Below, in pieces: positions 17,680 through 26,518 of a DNA stretch of 64,000 nt (its first letter is position 1; the number at the start of each line of letters is the position of its first letter). This DNA comes from Paenibacillus polymyxa. Its GTDB lineage: Bacteria > Bacillota > Bacilli > Paenibacillales > Paenibacillaceae. The notes below the pieces were generated by a model. It saw nothing but the letters and a program-made list of their open reading frames with translations. It was not told the origin of the DNA and did not search any database. Made by a program: the position numbers and the translations under genes. Where the stretch lies: assembly GCF_015710975.1 (NCBI RefSeq), contig NZ_CP049783.1, positions 5,652,001-5,716,000 of the forward strand. Direction: 5' to 3'.

Positions 17680-18915
17680 TTACATATTCACATCCGTTCT
17701 CTTATATAAAACGGGTATTGCCACTGCTATAAGAATCATCCCCATAAAAGCGGGTGTGGCATGACCAAGTGATACATAGATTTGACCTCCAATGATAGGC
17801 CCAATCATTCTTGCCAAAGCCTGAATAGATTGACTACCGCCTTGAATCCTTCCTTGTTCACTAGAATCGACAGACTTAGAGAGCATCCCATTAAATGAGG
17901 GCCCAAAGATCGAATCACCAAAACCAAATATAAACATTCCGGCGATAATAAGAGGATAGAATGAGAACAAAGCAGATAGCGCAATAAGACTGTAGCCTAT
18001 AATCTCGGAGAACATTCCAAGAATGGCTATCTGTTTATCACTAAGTTTTTTTAAAAGCTTTGGCATGATGAAACCTTGTGAAATGATGTCTTGGAAACCC
18101 ATAATTGAAAACATAAGTCCGATTAGTGCAGGCTTCCAACTGAAGGTATCCATTGTAAATTGAGAGAAAACTGCCTGTAAAGATCCGTTGGGTATCCAAA
18201 GTAAGAACGCTGAGACAAGTAGCCTTTTCACGTTTTTCATGGAAAGTACGTTTGCAAGCTGTGTAAATGGATTCAGTCTTACAAAGGTAATCTCTTTCAG
18301 TCTATGTTTCTTGTCAAGGCTCTCAGGCATAAAAAAGAATCCATAAACAACATTCAATAAAGTGATTATTGCTCCAAAATACATAGGTACAGAATAACCA
18401 AACTTGGAAAGTAATCCACCTAGAGTTGGACCAATGACAGTGCCGACACCTACAACTGCACTCAACCATCCAAAGTATTTAGTTCTCTGTTCTGGAGGAA
18501 TGATGTCTGCAAAATAGGCGAAGATCGTGCTTATGCTCCCACCTGTTATACCTTCTATGATACGCCCAGCAAATAGTACCCATACAGCTCCTCCTATACC
18601 AAAAACTAAGTACCCGATTGCGGAACCCAAAAGGCAGACTAAGAGTAAGGGTCGACGGCCATATTTGTCGCTCAAAGCTCCAAGTACGGGAACCGCAAAA
18701 AACACGCAGAATGCATAAACAGAGGTCAGCAGCGTAACAACTATAGCTTGTTCTCCCGGATTGCTTGTATAAGGCTGCACTAAGAATGGGACGACAGGTA
18801 TTATAATACTGAAGCTTATTCCGCAAAGAAACACAGAGATAAGGCCGAATATTAAAGCGTGTTTATCTACGGTTTGTTCTGTGGTCTGTTTATGGTGTGA
18901 TCTAAATTTGAACAC
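17680..18915 (-). CDS. MFS multidrug/tetracycline-type efflux transporter
   Basis: 411 residues, about twelve membrane helices. Motif A is ALSDKYGRRPLLLVCLLG, and IGPTLGGLLSKFG resembles motif C of drug:proton antiporters, so this is likely an exporter of the TetA/multidrug branch. Substrate is unknown. Its promoter carries two palindromes and a MarR-family gene lies just upstream on the same strand, separated by a terminator, indicating inducible expression. Codon usage and gene order do not suggest recent transfer. Confidence 0.85.
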   Translation of the reverse strand: MFKFRSHHKQTTEQTVDKHALIFGLISVFLCGISFSIIIPVVPFLVQPYTSNPGEQAIVVTLLTSVYAFCVFFAVPVLGALSDKYGRRPLLLVCLLGSAIGYLVFGIGGAVWVLFAGRIIEGITGGSISTIFAYFADIIPPEQRTKYFGWLSAVVGVGTVIGPTLGGLLSKFGYSVPMYFGAIITLLNVVYGFFFMPESLDKKHRLKEITFVRLNPFTQLANVLSMKNVKRLLVSAFLLWIPNGSLQAVFSQFTMDTFSWKPALIGLMFSIMGFQDIISQGFIMPKLLKKLSDKQIAILGMFSEIIGYSLIALSALFSFYPLIIAGMFIFGFGDSIFGPSFNGMLSKSVDSSEQGRIQGGSQSIQALARMIGPIIGGQIYVSLGHATPAFMGMILIAVAIPVLYKRTDVNM

Positions 18916-18947
18916 TTAAATTCTCCCCTCAAAAGTTGCGATTTTAC

Positions 18948-18994
18948 TTCCTAGGAAACAAAATTATCGTATCACATTTTTTCTTCCCTGGAAA
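18948..18994 (-). promoter_or_regulatory. MFS promoter with two MarR-type operators
   Basis: On the minus strand TTTCCA (18994-18989), 17 bp, TACGAT (18971-18966) preceded by TGA form an extended -10 promoter. TTCCCTGGAA (18984-18993) covers the -35 and TTCCTAGGAA (18948-18957) covers the start-site region. Both are followed by the same AACAAAAT on the plus strand. A MarR dimer on each would block polymerase. Confidence 0.7.
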
Positions 18995-19006
18995 CAAAAT
19001 AATAAT

Positions 19007-19043
19007 AAAAAAGGCAGCCCGTTCTCAATAGAGCCCGGCTACC
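19007..19043 (-). terminator. Terminator after the marR-family gene
   Basis: Imperfect stem GGCAGCCCG (19013-19021) with CCGGCTACC (19035-19043), then six Ts on the minus strand. It separates the regulator from the MFS gene. Confidence 0.7.
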
Positions 19044-19069
19044 TGTGGTTTGATTTTCATTATTCAAAT

Positions 19070-19543
19070 TTATTTCGACTTGATATCTATATCCTTTTTC
19101 TTTATTTCTGCATCCAAATGCCTGCTATACTTTTCCAAGAAGCTAAGCATACTGTCAAATTGCTCCTCGGTTACCTGCTCAAATACGGCTTTATCCCGCT
19201 CTTGAAACTCCTTGTGCAGTTCCTCATGGATTTTATAGACTACTTTCCCTTGCTCAGTAAGCCTAAAATAAATTTCTTTCTTGTTATCCGGCTTCTGGTA
19301 GCTTTCGATAAGGCCTTTTTTTATGAGCTTCTTAGTTATTTTACTTATGGCACCGCTAGTCATATAAAGGGACTCCGCAAGTGTTGTCACGTTGGAATCT
19401 ACATTTTTTTCAATGTATTCCATGCAATGTACTTCAGAAGGCTTATAACCCTTAAGACTGTCTTCCATCTTGTCCTTATTAAGCCAAACCATCTTGTTAT
19501 ATAAGTCCCTGAAACCCATTATGACCTGTTCTTTTTTGTTCAT
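19070..19543 (-). CDS. MarR family transcriptional regulator
   Basis: 157 residues, starting MNKKEQVIMGFRDLYNK. The winged helix spans PSEVHCMEYIEK to GLIESYQKPDNKKEIYFRLT, with VTTLAESLYMTSGAISKITKKL as the DNA-reading helix pair. GGGAGGACAGTCC precedes the ATG at 19543; 20 upstream in-frame codons have no binding site. It probably represses the MFS efflux gene through the palindromes at 18948-18994, and perhaps itself. The ligand is unknown. Confidence 0.88.
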   Translation of the reverse strand: MNKKEQVIMGFRDLYNKMVWLNKDKMEDSLKGYKPSEVHCMEYIEKNVDSNVTTLAESLYMTSGAISKITKKLIKKGLIESYQKPDNKKEIYFRLTEQGKVVYKIHEELHKEFQERDKAVFEQVTEEQFDSMLSFLEKYSRHLDAEIKKKDIDIKSK

Positions 19544-19579
19544 GGACTGTCCTCCCACCCGTTGGTGCATTAACAATTT

Positions 19580-19608
19580 AATATAATATATTTTGGTTTC
19601 CATTTCAA
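19580..19608 (-). promoter_or_regulatory. Promoter of the marR-family gene
   Basis: TTGAAA (19608-19603), 17-bp spacer, TATATT (19585-19580) on the minus strand. The spacer contains a TGGAAACC element like half of the MFS operators, a hint of autoregulation. Confidence 0.5.
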
Positions 19609-19716
19609 CAATATTAAAACAATTATTTTAGGAATTGAGCGATACATAAAAAAGAGATCCGAACACTCCCCATGTTTTATGTATGTATATTTATTTTTCA
19701 GACGAGGACATGCACG

Positions 19717-19760
19717 CAAAAAAACGGCCAGATCGCTAAAGTAGCGGACCGAGCCGTTTT
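19717..19760 (-). terminator. Terminator after the VOC-protein gene
   Basis: AAAACGGC (19721-19728) and GCCGTTTT (19753-19760) form the outer stem; CGCTA/TAGCG forms an inner one. The minus strand continues with a T-run directly beyond the stop at 19768. Confidence 0.8.
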
Positions 19761-19767
19761 CCATTTC

Positions 19768-20193
19768 TTAAGACCGAGCCTCTGTGAACATTTGAAAGGT
19801 GACACCAAACTTGTCTGTTACATTCCCATAAGCTGGACTAAAATGGGTTGCCTGCAAAGGCATTCCCACCTGCCCTCCTTGCTGTAAAGCATCAAACATT
19901 TTTTGAGCTTGCTCCACACTATCGGTTGTAATACAGATACTCACCTGATTCCCGCTGCTAAACGGCGATCCGGGAAAGGTATCCGAAAACATGAGCTCTG
20001 TCTCGCCCACTTTAAGGGTGGCATGTCCCACACGTTCCTTGACCTCTGCGGGAATGGGAAAATCGGGGTTTTCCGGCATTTCCCCAAAAGTTTGAATAAA
20101 AAGCAGTTGAGCATCCAATGCCTTTTCATAAAATTCGATTGCTTCTTTTGCATTTCCATCCATCGTGATGTAAGGAATCAAACGTTTGGACAT
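19768..20193 (-). CDS. VOC family protein, PhnB-like
   Basis: 141 residues. MSKRLIPYITMDGNAKEAIEFY and GHATLKVGETELMFSDT match the PhnB/YjdN-type branch of the vicinal-oxygen-chelate (glyoxalase) superfamily. Members bind a metal or are catalytically silent; none of the typical glyoxalase metal ligands can be assigned with confidence, so no reaction is claimed. AGGAG lies 11 bases before the ATG at 20193 and 5 before a TTG at 20202, so either start is possible. It is a single-gene unit with its own terminator. Confidence 0.8.
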   Translation of the reverse strand: MSKRLIPYITMDGNAKEAIEFYEKALDAQLLFIQTFGEMPENPDFPIPAEVKERVGHATLKVGETELMFSDTFPGSPFSSGNQVSICITTDSVEQAQKMFDALQQGGQVGMPLQATHFSPAYGNVTDKFGVTFQMFTEARS

Positions 20194-20285
20194 CTTCAAC
20201 ACAGCTCCTTTAATTCGAGGTAATTAGCCCAGCCATTTCTCCTGTATTATATACAAAACTTGTCAAGAAAAACAAATCTGTATTC

Positions 20286-20939
20286 TTAGCTTTCATGCAC
20301 CTGAATGCCAAGCTGTTTTAGCTCCTTTATCGCTTCCCTAACGTTACGCTGTGGATGAAGCGCAGAGATCATCTGTGCAGTGATCGGAACGCCGTTGAAA
20401 ATCTGGCTTACCACCCCTAGAGAAATCGACAGCTCATAGTAACTTTCAGCCCAATCCTGATATTCCTCCGGTGTAACTATAATTTTCCCCAGCAAAAAGG
20501 ATGAGCCATCGTCATATTCCTCAGGAATGTTCACGTTGCCCGTACGCCACTCCTTATCTCCCGCTTCCCTCCACATACAAAAGGTAACGTCCTCCTTCTC
20601 CAGCGCTTCATCTTCTAAAAGCCCCATCATATCATCAGGTACACCGTCGTACATGCCCGGCCAGATCTCATATTCGTCTCTTGCATGAGGACTTACAGGG
20701 GATTCGTGGTCAAAACCTTTTAATAGCACACCTCCACGCGTCCATAGCATATGAATCGTATCTCCAGCGCCGTTGTTCACCTCAACTAGGCACACATCAC
20801 CAGACCATTCAGACTGCATACGATACGTGCGCAACCAATCTTCTGGAGACAATATAATATCCAGTGCTGACAGCAGCAGCATTCTGTCTTTTAAACCATT
20901 CGGTGTTACCTGTGCATCAAGCATCCTATTCTTCATCAT
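20286..20939 (-). CDS. Uncharacterised acidic protein
   Basis: 217 residues, soluble, acidic, rich in Trp and Glu, no signal peptide or membrane segment. I do not recognise a domain. Recognisable patches are LSPEDWLRTYRM, LWTRGGVLLKGFDHESPVSP and GNVNIPEEYDDGSSFL. A GGTGGAGG binding site precedes two adjacent ATGs (20939 and 20936). It lies 30 bp downstream of the GrpB-family gene on the same strand, so the two probably form an operon. Codon structure and the binding site support a real gene; its job is unknown. Confidence 0.7.
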   Translation of the reverse strand: MMKNRMLDAQVTPNGLKDRMLLLSALDIILSPEDWLRTYRMQSEWSGDVCLVEVNNGAGDTIHMLWTRGGVLLKGFDHESPVSPHARDEYEIWPGMYDGVPDDMMGLLEDEALEKEDVTFCMWREAGDKEWRTGNVNIPEEYDDGSSFLLGKIIVTPEEYQDWAESYYELSISLGVVSQIFNGVPITAQMISALHPQRNVREAIKELKQLGIQVHES

Positions 20940-20969
20940 TCCTCCACCTTGTCCACGCGTACTAAAATT

Positions 20970-21500
20970 TCATTTGTCTCTACTTTGTCTTTCAAGCTTC
21001 GCTTGCTCAACCACCTGCCGAATGAAAGGTCCCTTGGCTTCGGTATACGCTGCACGGTCATGATTGAATTGGTGAGCCAAATCTTTTTTTAAAGTCTCAT
21101 ACGCTCCCAGGCTCTCAGGATGCGCTTTCAAGTAATCTCTGAATAATAGATGATTTTCCCAATGCTCTCCTTTATACTTGTAAATATGCAAATGATGGGT
21201 CCCAGCTCCCCATTCTCCACGGCGAAAGAAAGCTCGCTCTGGAAAATCAGGCTTATGTACATATTCATATTGAATACCTAGCAAACGCTCTCGCTGTTCG
21301 GATTGAATCATCGCCAAATCTTCTACTCCAACCATAATGTCGATAATAGCCTTGGCTCCCAAACCAGGAACGGATGTACTACCGATATGCTCTACGCCGA
21401 CACACACGTCTCCGAGAGCCTCTATCAATTTGGCTCGTTCCTGTATGTACTCTGCTACCCACTGCGGATTATATTCGGATATCACTACCTGCGCGGACAT
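20970..21500 (-). CDS. GrpB family protein (UPF0157, nucleotidyltransferase-like)
   Basis: 176 residues. VGVEHIGSTSVPGLGAKAIIDIM is cut into the family marks HIGSTSVPGL and KAIIDIMV, whose GS-x-D-x-D/M layout resembles the nucleotidyltransferase fold of GrpB proteins. The C-terminal half has NHLLFRDYLKAHPE and YTEAKGPFI, also typical. The reaction is unknown; it is soluble. It is not the heat-shock factor GrpE. Its neighbour downstream is the uncharacterised protein at 20286. Confidence 0.85.
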   Translation of the reverse strand: MSAQVVISEYNPQWVAEYIQERAKLIEALGDVCVGVEHIGSTSVPGLGAKAIIDIMVGVEDLAMIQSEQRERLLGIQYEYVHKPDFPERAFFRRGEWGAGTHHLHIYKYKGEHWENHLLFRDYLKAHPESLGAYETLKKDLAHQFNHDRAAYTEAKGPFIRQVVEQAKLERQSRDK

Positions 21501-21523
21501 GAAGGCACCTCCATTCGTTTTCC

Positions 21524-21568
21524 AAAAAAATGCCTTCCCAGTGCGCTTGGCACAACTCAGAAGGCATT
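21524..21568 (-). terminator. Terminator after the large methyltransferase gene
   Basis: AATGCCTTC (21529-21537) pairs with GAAGGCATT (21560-21568); the minus strand then carries seven Ts. It lies 20 bp beyond the stop at 21588. Confidence 0.88.
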
Positions 21569-21587
21569 CTCTTGTTTAAATTAAAAA

Positions 21588-23696
21588 TCATTTAGTTGCT
21601 TCATCCCTGTTATTTGGCTTCTCAATTACGATCAGACAGGTACTGTCTGGCAAAGGAACCGGCTGACCTTGCTCATCCATGAACTCAACACGACTGGACA
21701 GCGCTTCGGCATAGCCCTCCTGCAAATAGTGGCGGCTCAACCGGATAATCGCCTGTGGTCCAAGTGTGTTACGAATACACTCTTCATACTGTGACGGAGT
21801 AAAATAACCAAACTGCTCCTGTACCTCATGCACATAGGCTTCCGCCCCCCATGTATAGGTATACAAGAATTCCATTGCATCATTTACCGGCAAAACAGCC
21901 TCATGCTCACCTATGCGCTCTATTTCAATGGGGCGACCCGCAAAATCCTGCGCATACCGCAGCAGCCATTCCATTCCGTCCGGCTCCAAAAATCGAATGC
22001 GTCTGCGCTGCTCTACTGGTTCGGTCATAATACCGTCACGAATGATAATGCGCCCGCCGGGTGCAAGTACACGGTAGGCGCTCTGCAAAGCAGCCTCCAC
22101 TGTTTGTGAATTGAACCTTTTTCCATCTCGTTCAATGTAGGAATACAGCTCGTGAAGAATCGAAGAAAAAATAACCGTATCCATGCTCTCCGTTTCCACA
22201 TACTCTTCTAATTGAAGCGCATCACCTTTGATGACATCCCAACGACGGTGCTCCAATTGCTTTTTGCGTTTAAGAGCCTCAATAACATTCACAGAAATAT
22301 CAAGACCCAACGGCTTCGAGTCCGGTCTTTCTTGCTCGATCAGGTCCAGCAGTACGCCCCCGCCAGGTCCGATATCCAGTATACGGGTTCCAGTTACATA
22401 ATCCAGAATGACCCTTTTGAAATCTGCGGTCTGGTTCATATCTGTAAGGTACGTCTCCTCATTGTGAAAGCGATCATAAGCATCGCGCCGTAATCCGAAC
22501 AGATCAAACAGCAGCAGGACTGCTTTGTCATACAGAGGCGTCTTTTCTGCCTCAATACAAAAGTCGATCAATTTTTCTGCAGCTGATGAAAATACAAAAT
22601 TAAAAAATACGGTACTTGGCAACTCCTCCTTATGCTCTACGACTACACTCAAATGAGGATTATGCTCCCGTTTCCCTTTTGTGATATCCTGCCAGGACAA
22701 TGCGCTTAAATATTTTTCTATCATTCTTTTTTTGTATACGTTAATTTTCTTAACACCACGATAGTCATAATACATCGTATTCATAAGTGATTCAAAACTG
22801 ATATGCCGTACCGTTGGAGGCTGTTCCTGCCCTGTGCCATCCCTCAACGTGAGCAAAAATACCTTAACTAGTTCTTGAAGTGAAAAATCCTGCAAAGCTG
22901 ATTCTACATACCAAAGTGTCCGATTCTCCAGCGGAGCCAGCGCCTTCTCTACATTCAGCTCCCGCTCCAGCTCGGCGTAAGCCTGCTCAAACGGCTCCCC
23001 TTCATGAATCGAAACCGACCGCAATCTCTCCAGTCGCTCCTTTACACTCCAGACTACAGGGGCGTTATCCCAGGCAATCCAGCCGATTAACTGCTCCACT
23101 TCACCGCGTACTTGCTCCCATAATGCAGGATCTACACCGGCGATAATGCATTCGTTCAGTGCTCGTAACACAAGCTCCAATTCCTCCGAGCTCAGCCAGC
23201 CCTTACGAGTAATTTCAAGCAGCAGTCGATTTTCCGCAAAAGGTATTTCTCCCCGTATATACTGTCCGATCAATCCATGCGTCTCAATCAGAATCCGGGT
23301 CATGCTGTTACGCGGGTATGCAGGGGACTCTGCTTGGGCCTGTCTGACATACAGCTGGGAGGAGCCAATATTATGTACAAATAAATTAATGCCCTCATGC
23401 TGCCAGCGTAGCCGTTCGCGGACTGTGCCTCCTTTGGCGGTCTCAGACCATACCAATACATCCTCCAGTAGCTCTTTAACCCAGAATGACAATGGAAGTC
23501 CGTCCAAAATAAGCAGTGTGCGCTCCACATAATCCAGTACAGGATTAGCATCCTTTAACTCACCTATGGATCGAATGCGCTCCAAATTTACAATACGCTC
23601 CTCAGCCGAAACAAGTAGCTTTAGCCAGGTCGGTGTATCCCAGGCCAGATCACTTTCTTTCCTGTAATTAGCAATGGCTTTTAACGATTGTAACAT
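21588..23696 (-). CDS. Large class I SAM-dependent methyltransferase of unknown substrate
   Basis: 702 residues. Only the middle-to-C-terminal part is recognisable: GTRILDIGPGGGVLLDLIEQ (about residues 435-454) is the SAM-binding loop, followed by PLGLDISVNVIEAL, WDVIKGDALQLEEY and APGGRIIIRDG, all in Rossmann order. The N-terminal ~400 residues are helical, acidic and not assigned to a domain. GAGGTGAG lies before the ATG at 23696, which settles the start against 26 open upstream codons. It is monocistronic with its own terminator. No natural-product genes are nearby to suggest a substrate. Confidence 0.75.
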   Translation of the reverse strand: MLQSLKAIANYRKESDLAWDTPTWLKLLVSAEERIVNLERIRSIGELKDANPVLDYVERTLLILDGLPLSFWVKELLEDVLVWSETAKGGTVRERLRWQHEGINLFVHNIGSSQLYVRQAQAESPAYPRNSMTRILIETHGLIGQYIRGEIPFAENRLLLEITRKGWLSSEELELVLRALNECIIAGVDPALWEQVRGEVEQLIGWIAWDNAPVVWSVKERLERLRSVSIHEGEPFEQAYAELERELNVEKALAPLENRTLWYVESALQDFSLQELVKVFLLTLRDGTGQEQPPTVRHISFESLMNTMYYDYRGVKKINVYKKRMIEKYLSALSWQDITKGKREHNPHLSVVVEHKEELPSTVFFNFVFSSAAEKLIDFCIEAEKTPLYDKAVLLLFDLFGLRRDAYDRFHNEETYLTDMNQTADFKRVILDYVTGTRILDIGPGGGVLLDLIEQERPDSKPLGLDISVNVIEALKRKKQLEHRRWDVIKGDALQLEEYVETESMDTVIFSSILHELYSYIERDGKRFNSQTVEAALQSAYRVLAPGGRIIIRDGIMTEPVEQRRRIRFLEPDGMEWLLRYAQDFAGRPIEIERIGEHEAVLPVNDAMEFLYTYTWGAEAYVHEVQEQFGYFTPSQYEECIRNTLGPQAIIRLSRHYLQEGYAEALSSRVEFMDEQGQPVPLPDSTCLIVIEKPNNRDEATK

Positions 23697-23897
23697 TTTT
23701 CTCACCTCGTGTGATTCGATTCGGTATGCACAGGAGACTTTTGAAAATATCTTGTATACCCTACACTTTACCATACATTTGTAGCTTCCATCTCGTGGAA
23801 AATATTAAACATTTGTATCAATTATTCGCTTGACATGTTCTGTGTATCGCATCCCATGATTTAAAGTACCCGTAACTTCGCTCCGTCTCCCAAAAGC

Positions 23898-23936
23898 AAA
23901 AAGATACCTTCCAACCCTAAGGTCGAAGGTATCTTA
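23898..23936 (-). terminator. Terminator of the arabinan operon
   Basis: AGATACCTTC (23902-23911) pairs exactly with GAAGGTATCT (23925-23934). The minus strand continues TTTTTGCTTTT. It is about 100 bp past the last gene of the operon. Confidence 0.75.
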
Positions 23937-24037
23937 TCACCATTGTTATACGCAGCAAAATTATTTTCCTACGTTGTTTATAAAATTATAGTGTCGCTGT
24001 GTGAAACGTCAATCATCTAGCATATATTTCGACTGGA

Positions 24038-25006
24038 TTAACCAACAGAAACGCCATCTGGTACCGGGATACCAAAGTCAGGTGTTCCATCCTCATTCCA
24101 GTTCAAACGCTGAACACGTGTATGACGATTCGGATCATACAGCGGGTCACCTGTAATTTCCTTGTAATTACGAGCGTGATATACGATAACGTCACTACCA
24201 TCCTCAGCAACAGTAAAGCTGTTGTGACCAGGCCCGAATTGACCTGTCTCCTCATTCGTGCAGAATACTGGCGCAGGAGACTTTGCCCACGATTTCGGGT
24301 CAAGTAAGTTGGCATTCTCGTCTGCCGTTAGCAGGCCCATGCAATAATTGTGATCTGTAGCACTAGCTGAATAGCTGATAAAAATCCTTCCGTTCCGTTT
24401 CAGAACGGCTGCTCCTTCATTTACCTTAAAACCGATAACTTCCCAGTCATATTCTGGTGTTGAGATCATGACCTGCTCACCACGCAGCGTCCACGGATTG
24501 CTCATTTCTGATATATACAAATTGGAATTACCTACGATGTCCGGATCTTTCTGAGCCCATACATAATATAGAACGCCATTATGCTGGAAGGTTGTCGCAT
24601 CGAGAGCAAACGTCTCCCAGCGAGTTTTGATCTGTCCCTTTTCCACCCATTCACCTTCCAGCGGATTAGCTGAAGCATTTTCCAGCACAAACATCCGATG
24701 GTCGAACAGACCTTCCTTCGTTTCTGTAGTACGAGCTGCTGCAAAATAAATGTACCATTTGTCGTTAATATAATGAATTTCCGGTGCCCAAATGTTCGCG
24801 CTTAACGGACCCGTTTCATATTTATGCCACACTGCCACTGGTTCTGCTGTATTCAAGCCTTGAATAGTACGTGCCCGCCGAACCTCAATGCGGTCATACT
24901 CTGGCACAGATCCAGTAAAATAATAATACCCATCACTATGCTTGTAAATCCAAGGGTCTGCACGTTGCTCAATGACCGGATTATTAAAAGATACAGGTTG
25001 ATTCAT
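24038..25006 (-). CDS. GH43 family glycoside hydrolase, probable intracellular arabinosidase
   Basis: 322 residues without a signal peptide. The five-bladed propeller residues can be placed: Asp in QRADPWIYKH (Asp 17, general base), Asp in FALDATTFQHNG (transition-state modulator), Glu in VNEGAAVLKRNG (general acid). GH43 enzymes of this length act as alpha-L-arabinofuranosidases or exo-arabinanases on imported oligosaccharides; a xylosidase activity cannot be excluded. GGAGAG precedes the ATG at 25006. It is the last gene of the araNPQ-type operon, 40 bp after the secreted arabinanase. Confidence 0.85.
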   Translation of the reverse strand: MNQPVSFNNPVIEQRADPWIYKHSDGYYYFTGSVPEYDRIEVRRARTIQGLNTAEPVAVWHKYETGPLSANIWAPEIHYINDKWYIYFAAARTTETKEGLFDHRMFVLENASANPLEGEWVEKGQIKTRWETFALDATTFQHNGVLYYVWAQKDPDIVGNSNLYISEMSNPWTLRGEQVMISTPEYDWEVIGFKVNEGAAVLKRNGRIFISYSASATDHNYCMGLLTADENANLLDPKSWAKSPAPVFCTNEETGQFGPGHNSFTVAEDGSDVIVYHARNYKEITGDPLYDPNRHTRVQRLNWNEDGTPDFGIPVPDGVSVG

Positions 25007-25046
25007 GGTTTTTCTCTCCTCTATGTGTAATATGTAGTTCATATGA

Positions 25047-26492
25047 TTAATCGGTGATACGTTTTCCCCAGATGGAAATTCCTTTTTCATTCATACCCGT
25101 GAAAATTAGAGTATGACGACCGAGCTCCCAGTCCCATGAAGGAAGCAATAGCAATTCCTCCCTTGACCCTTCGGACGCATTGTTCCAATTCATTGTTAGC
25201 GTACGTCTACCATCAAAACTCCAATGACCTTCCAGAGAACCACTGGTTGCCCGCCCTCCAGCTTCTAGACGAAGCGGTTCAGCTTCCACCTGACCGTCTA
25301 CTTCTTGCCTTATCACGATGCGCTCCCAGTTGCCGGATAATAACCTTTTGGGTATATCCTGCTCCTTTTCGCCCGCATACCGCTCCGGCGATACGACAGG
25401 CCAACCATCAGCCGTCCATAATATTTTGCGCACATGCAAGTAAGGCCAGCTCTTATCCGTTTCTCCCCGCGCATGATGAACAATGTAGTAATCGTCTCCG
25501 TCCTTCAGCACGGAATTATGACCTGGCGCAACCCAGCCTTCTCCTTCGCTGAAACGATAACCACCCAGCACCTTGTTCCCAATCTCATATTGAGGCAAAT
25601 AACTGGTATCCGCCATATCATGTCCATTTATATCCACGTACGGACCTGTGATAGAATCCGAGCGGGCTACGCGAACATTGTAGTCCTCGAATAAAGAATC
25701 ATACGAGACGAACAAGTAGTATTTACGGAACACAGGATTGTACACAATGTACGGTCCTTCCACAGCTCCGTCCTCGGTTGCCCGATCTCTGGCAGCGATA
25801 TTTTTACCATAGCCTGGCTCTTTGAGCTTTCCAGTCTGCGGATCGAGCGGTGTAATATGAATCCCGCCAAAAAATGATCCGTATACCATCCATAGATTTC
25901 CTTCGGCATCCAATACCGGATTAGCATCAATTGCGTTCAGCTTGTCATGCTCATCCGTTTTAATAACCAGCCCCTCATCCTTCCAAGGACCTTCCGGGGA
26001 GTTGGATGTCTGCAACCCAATAGCTGATCGTGTGCTGCCAAATGTGGAAGCAGAATAATACATTCGATAGGTATCGCCCATCTTTATAATGTCCGGGGCC
26101 CACAGATTCGTTGCTGATGACCATGCCCCCGCTTCCTTTGGAATACCGGGTAAAGCATATTGAACCCAGCTCCAGTGAATCAGGTCGGTCGATTTGCGCA
26201 CCATAACACCCGGCCTCAATTCTCCACCTGTCTTTACATCCGTCGAATAGACATAATATCCCTGATCAGTTTTGATAATCGCTGGGTCATGAGCATTGTT
26301 AATAGTCCAGCGCTGTTCATCGTCTATCGTACTTTGATCATACAAGTGATCAGGAGGCGGAGCCTGCGGATATACAGGGTCCGGAGTGTTATCCCCACAG
26401 CCGGATAGTCCCAGCATTAGCAGCATAACCATAACTGTTATTCTCCTCCTTCCTTTACTCAGTACATAGGGTGACTGCGTTACATCATTCAT
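25047..26492 (-). CDS. GH43 arabinan endo-1,5-alpha-L-arabinosidase, lipoprotein
   Basis: 481 residues. An N-terminal basic stretch (KGRRRIT) and hydrophobic core end at the lipobox LSGC (Cys 32), so the enzyme is anchored outside. Catalytic residues fit endo-arabinanases: NNAHDPAII (Asp 69), NAIDANPV (Asp 189), EDGAVEGPYIV (Glu 245), and APGHNSV for the metal-site His. A C-terminal beta domain (about 380-481) matches the two-domain Abn2-type enzymes. It cuts arabinan outside, and the products feed the ABC importer encoded upstream. The binding site before the start is weak. Confidence 0.88.
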   Translation of the reverse strand: MNDVTQSPYVLSKGRRRITVMVMLLMLGLSGCGDNTPDPVYPQAPPPDHLYDQSTIDDEQRWTINNAHDPAIIKTDQGYYVYSTDVKTGGELRPGVMVRKSTDLIHWSWVQYALPGIPKEAGAWSSATNLWAPDIIKMGDTYRMYYSASTFGSTRSAIGLQTSNSPEGPWKDEGLVIKTDEHDKLNAIDANPVLDAEGNLWMVYGSFFGGIHITPLDPQTGKLKEPGYGKNIAARDRATEDGAVEGPYIVYNPVFRKYYLFVSYDSLFEDYNVRVARSDSITGPYVDINGHDMADTSYLPQYEIGNKVLGGYRFSEGEGWVAPGHNSVLKDGDDYYIVHHARGETDKSWPYLHVRKILWTADGWPVVSPERYAGEKEQDIPKRLLSGNWERIVIRQEVDGQVEAEPLRLEAGGRATSGSLEGHWSFDGRRTLTMNWNNASEGSREELLLLPSWDWELGRHTLIFTGMNEKGISIWGKRITD

Positions 26493-26518
26493 CCGAATCG
26501 TCCAAGTGCAAGTGTCAA

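Noticed and set aside
26432..26453. Strong AAGGAGGAG before an internal ATG in the arabinanase lipoprotein gene
   Set aside because: Starting there would leave only 11 residues before the lipobox Cys, too short for a signal peptide; the motif is coding for KGRRRI.
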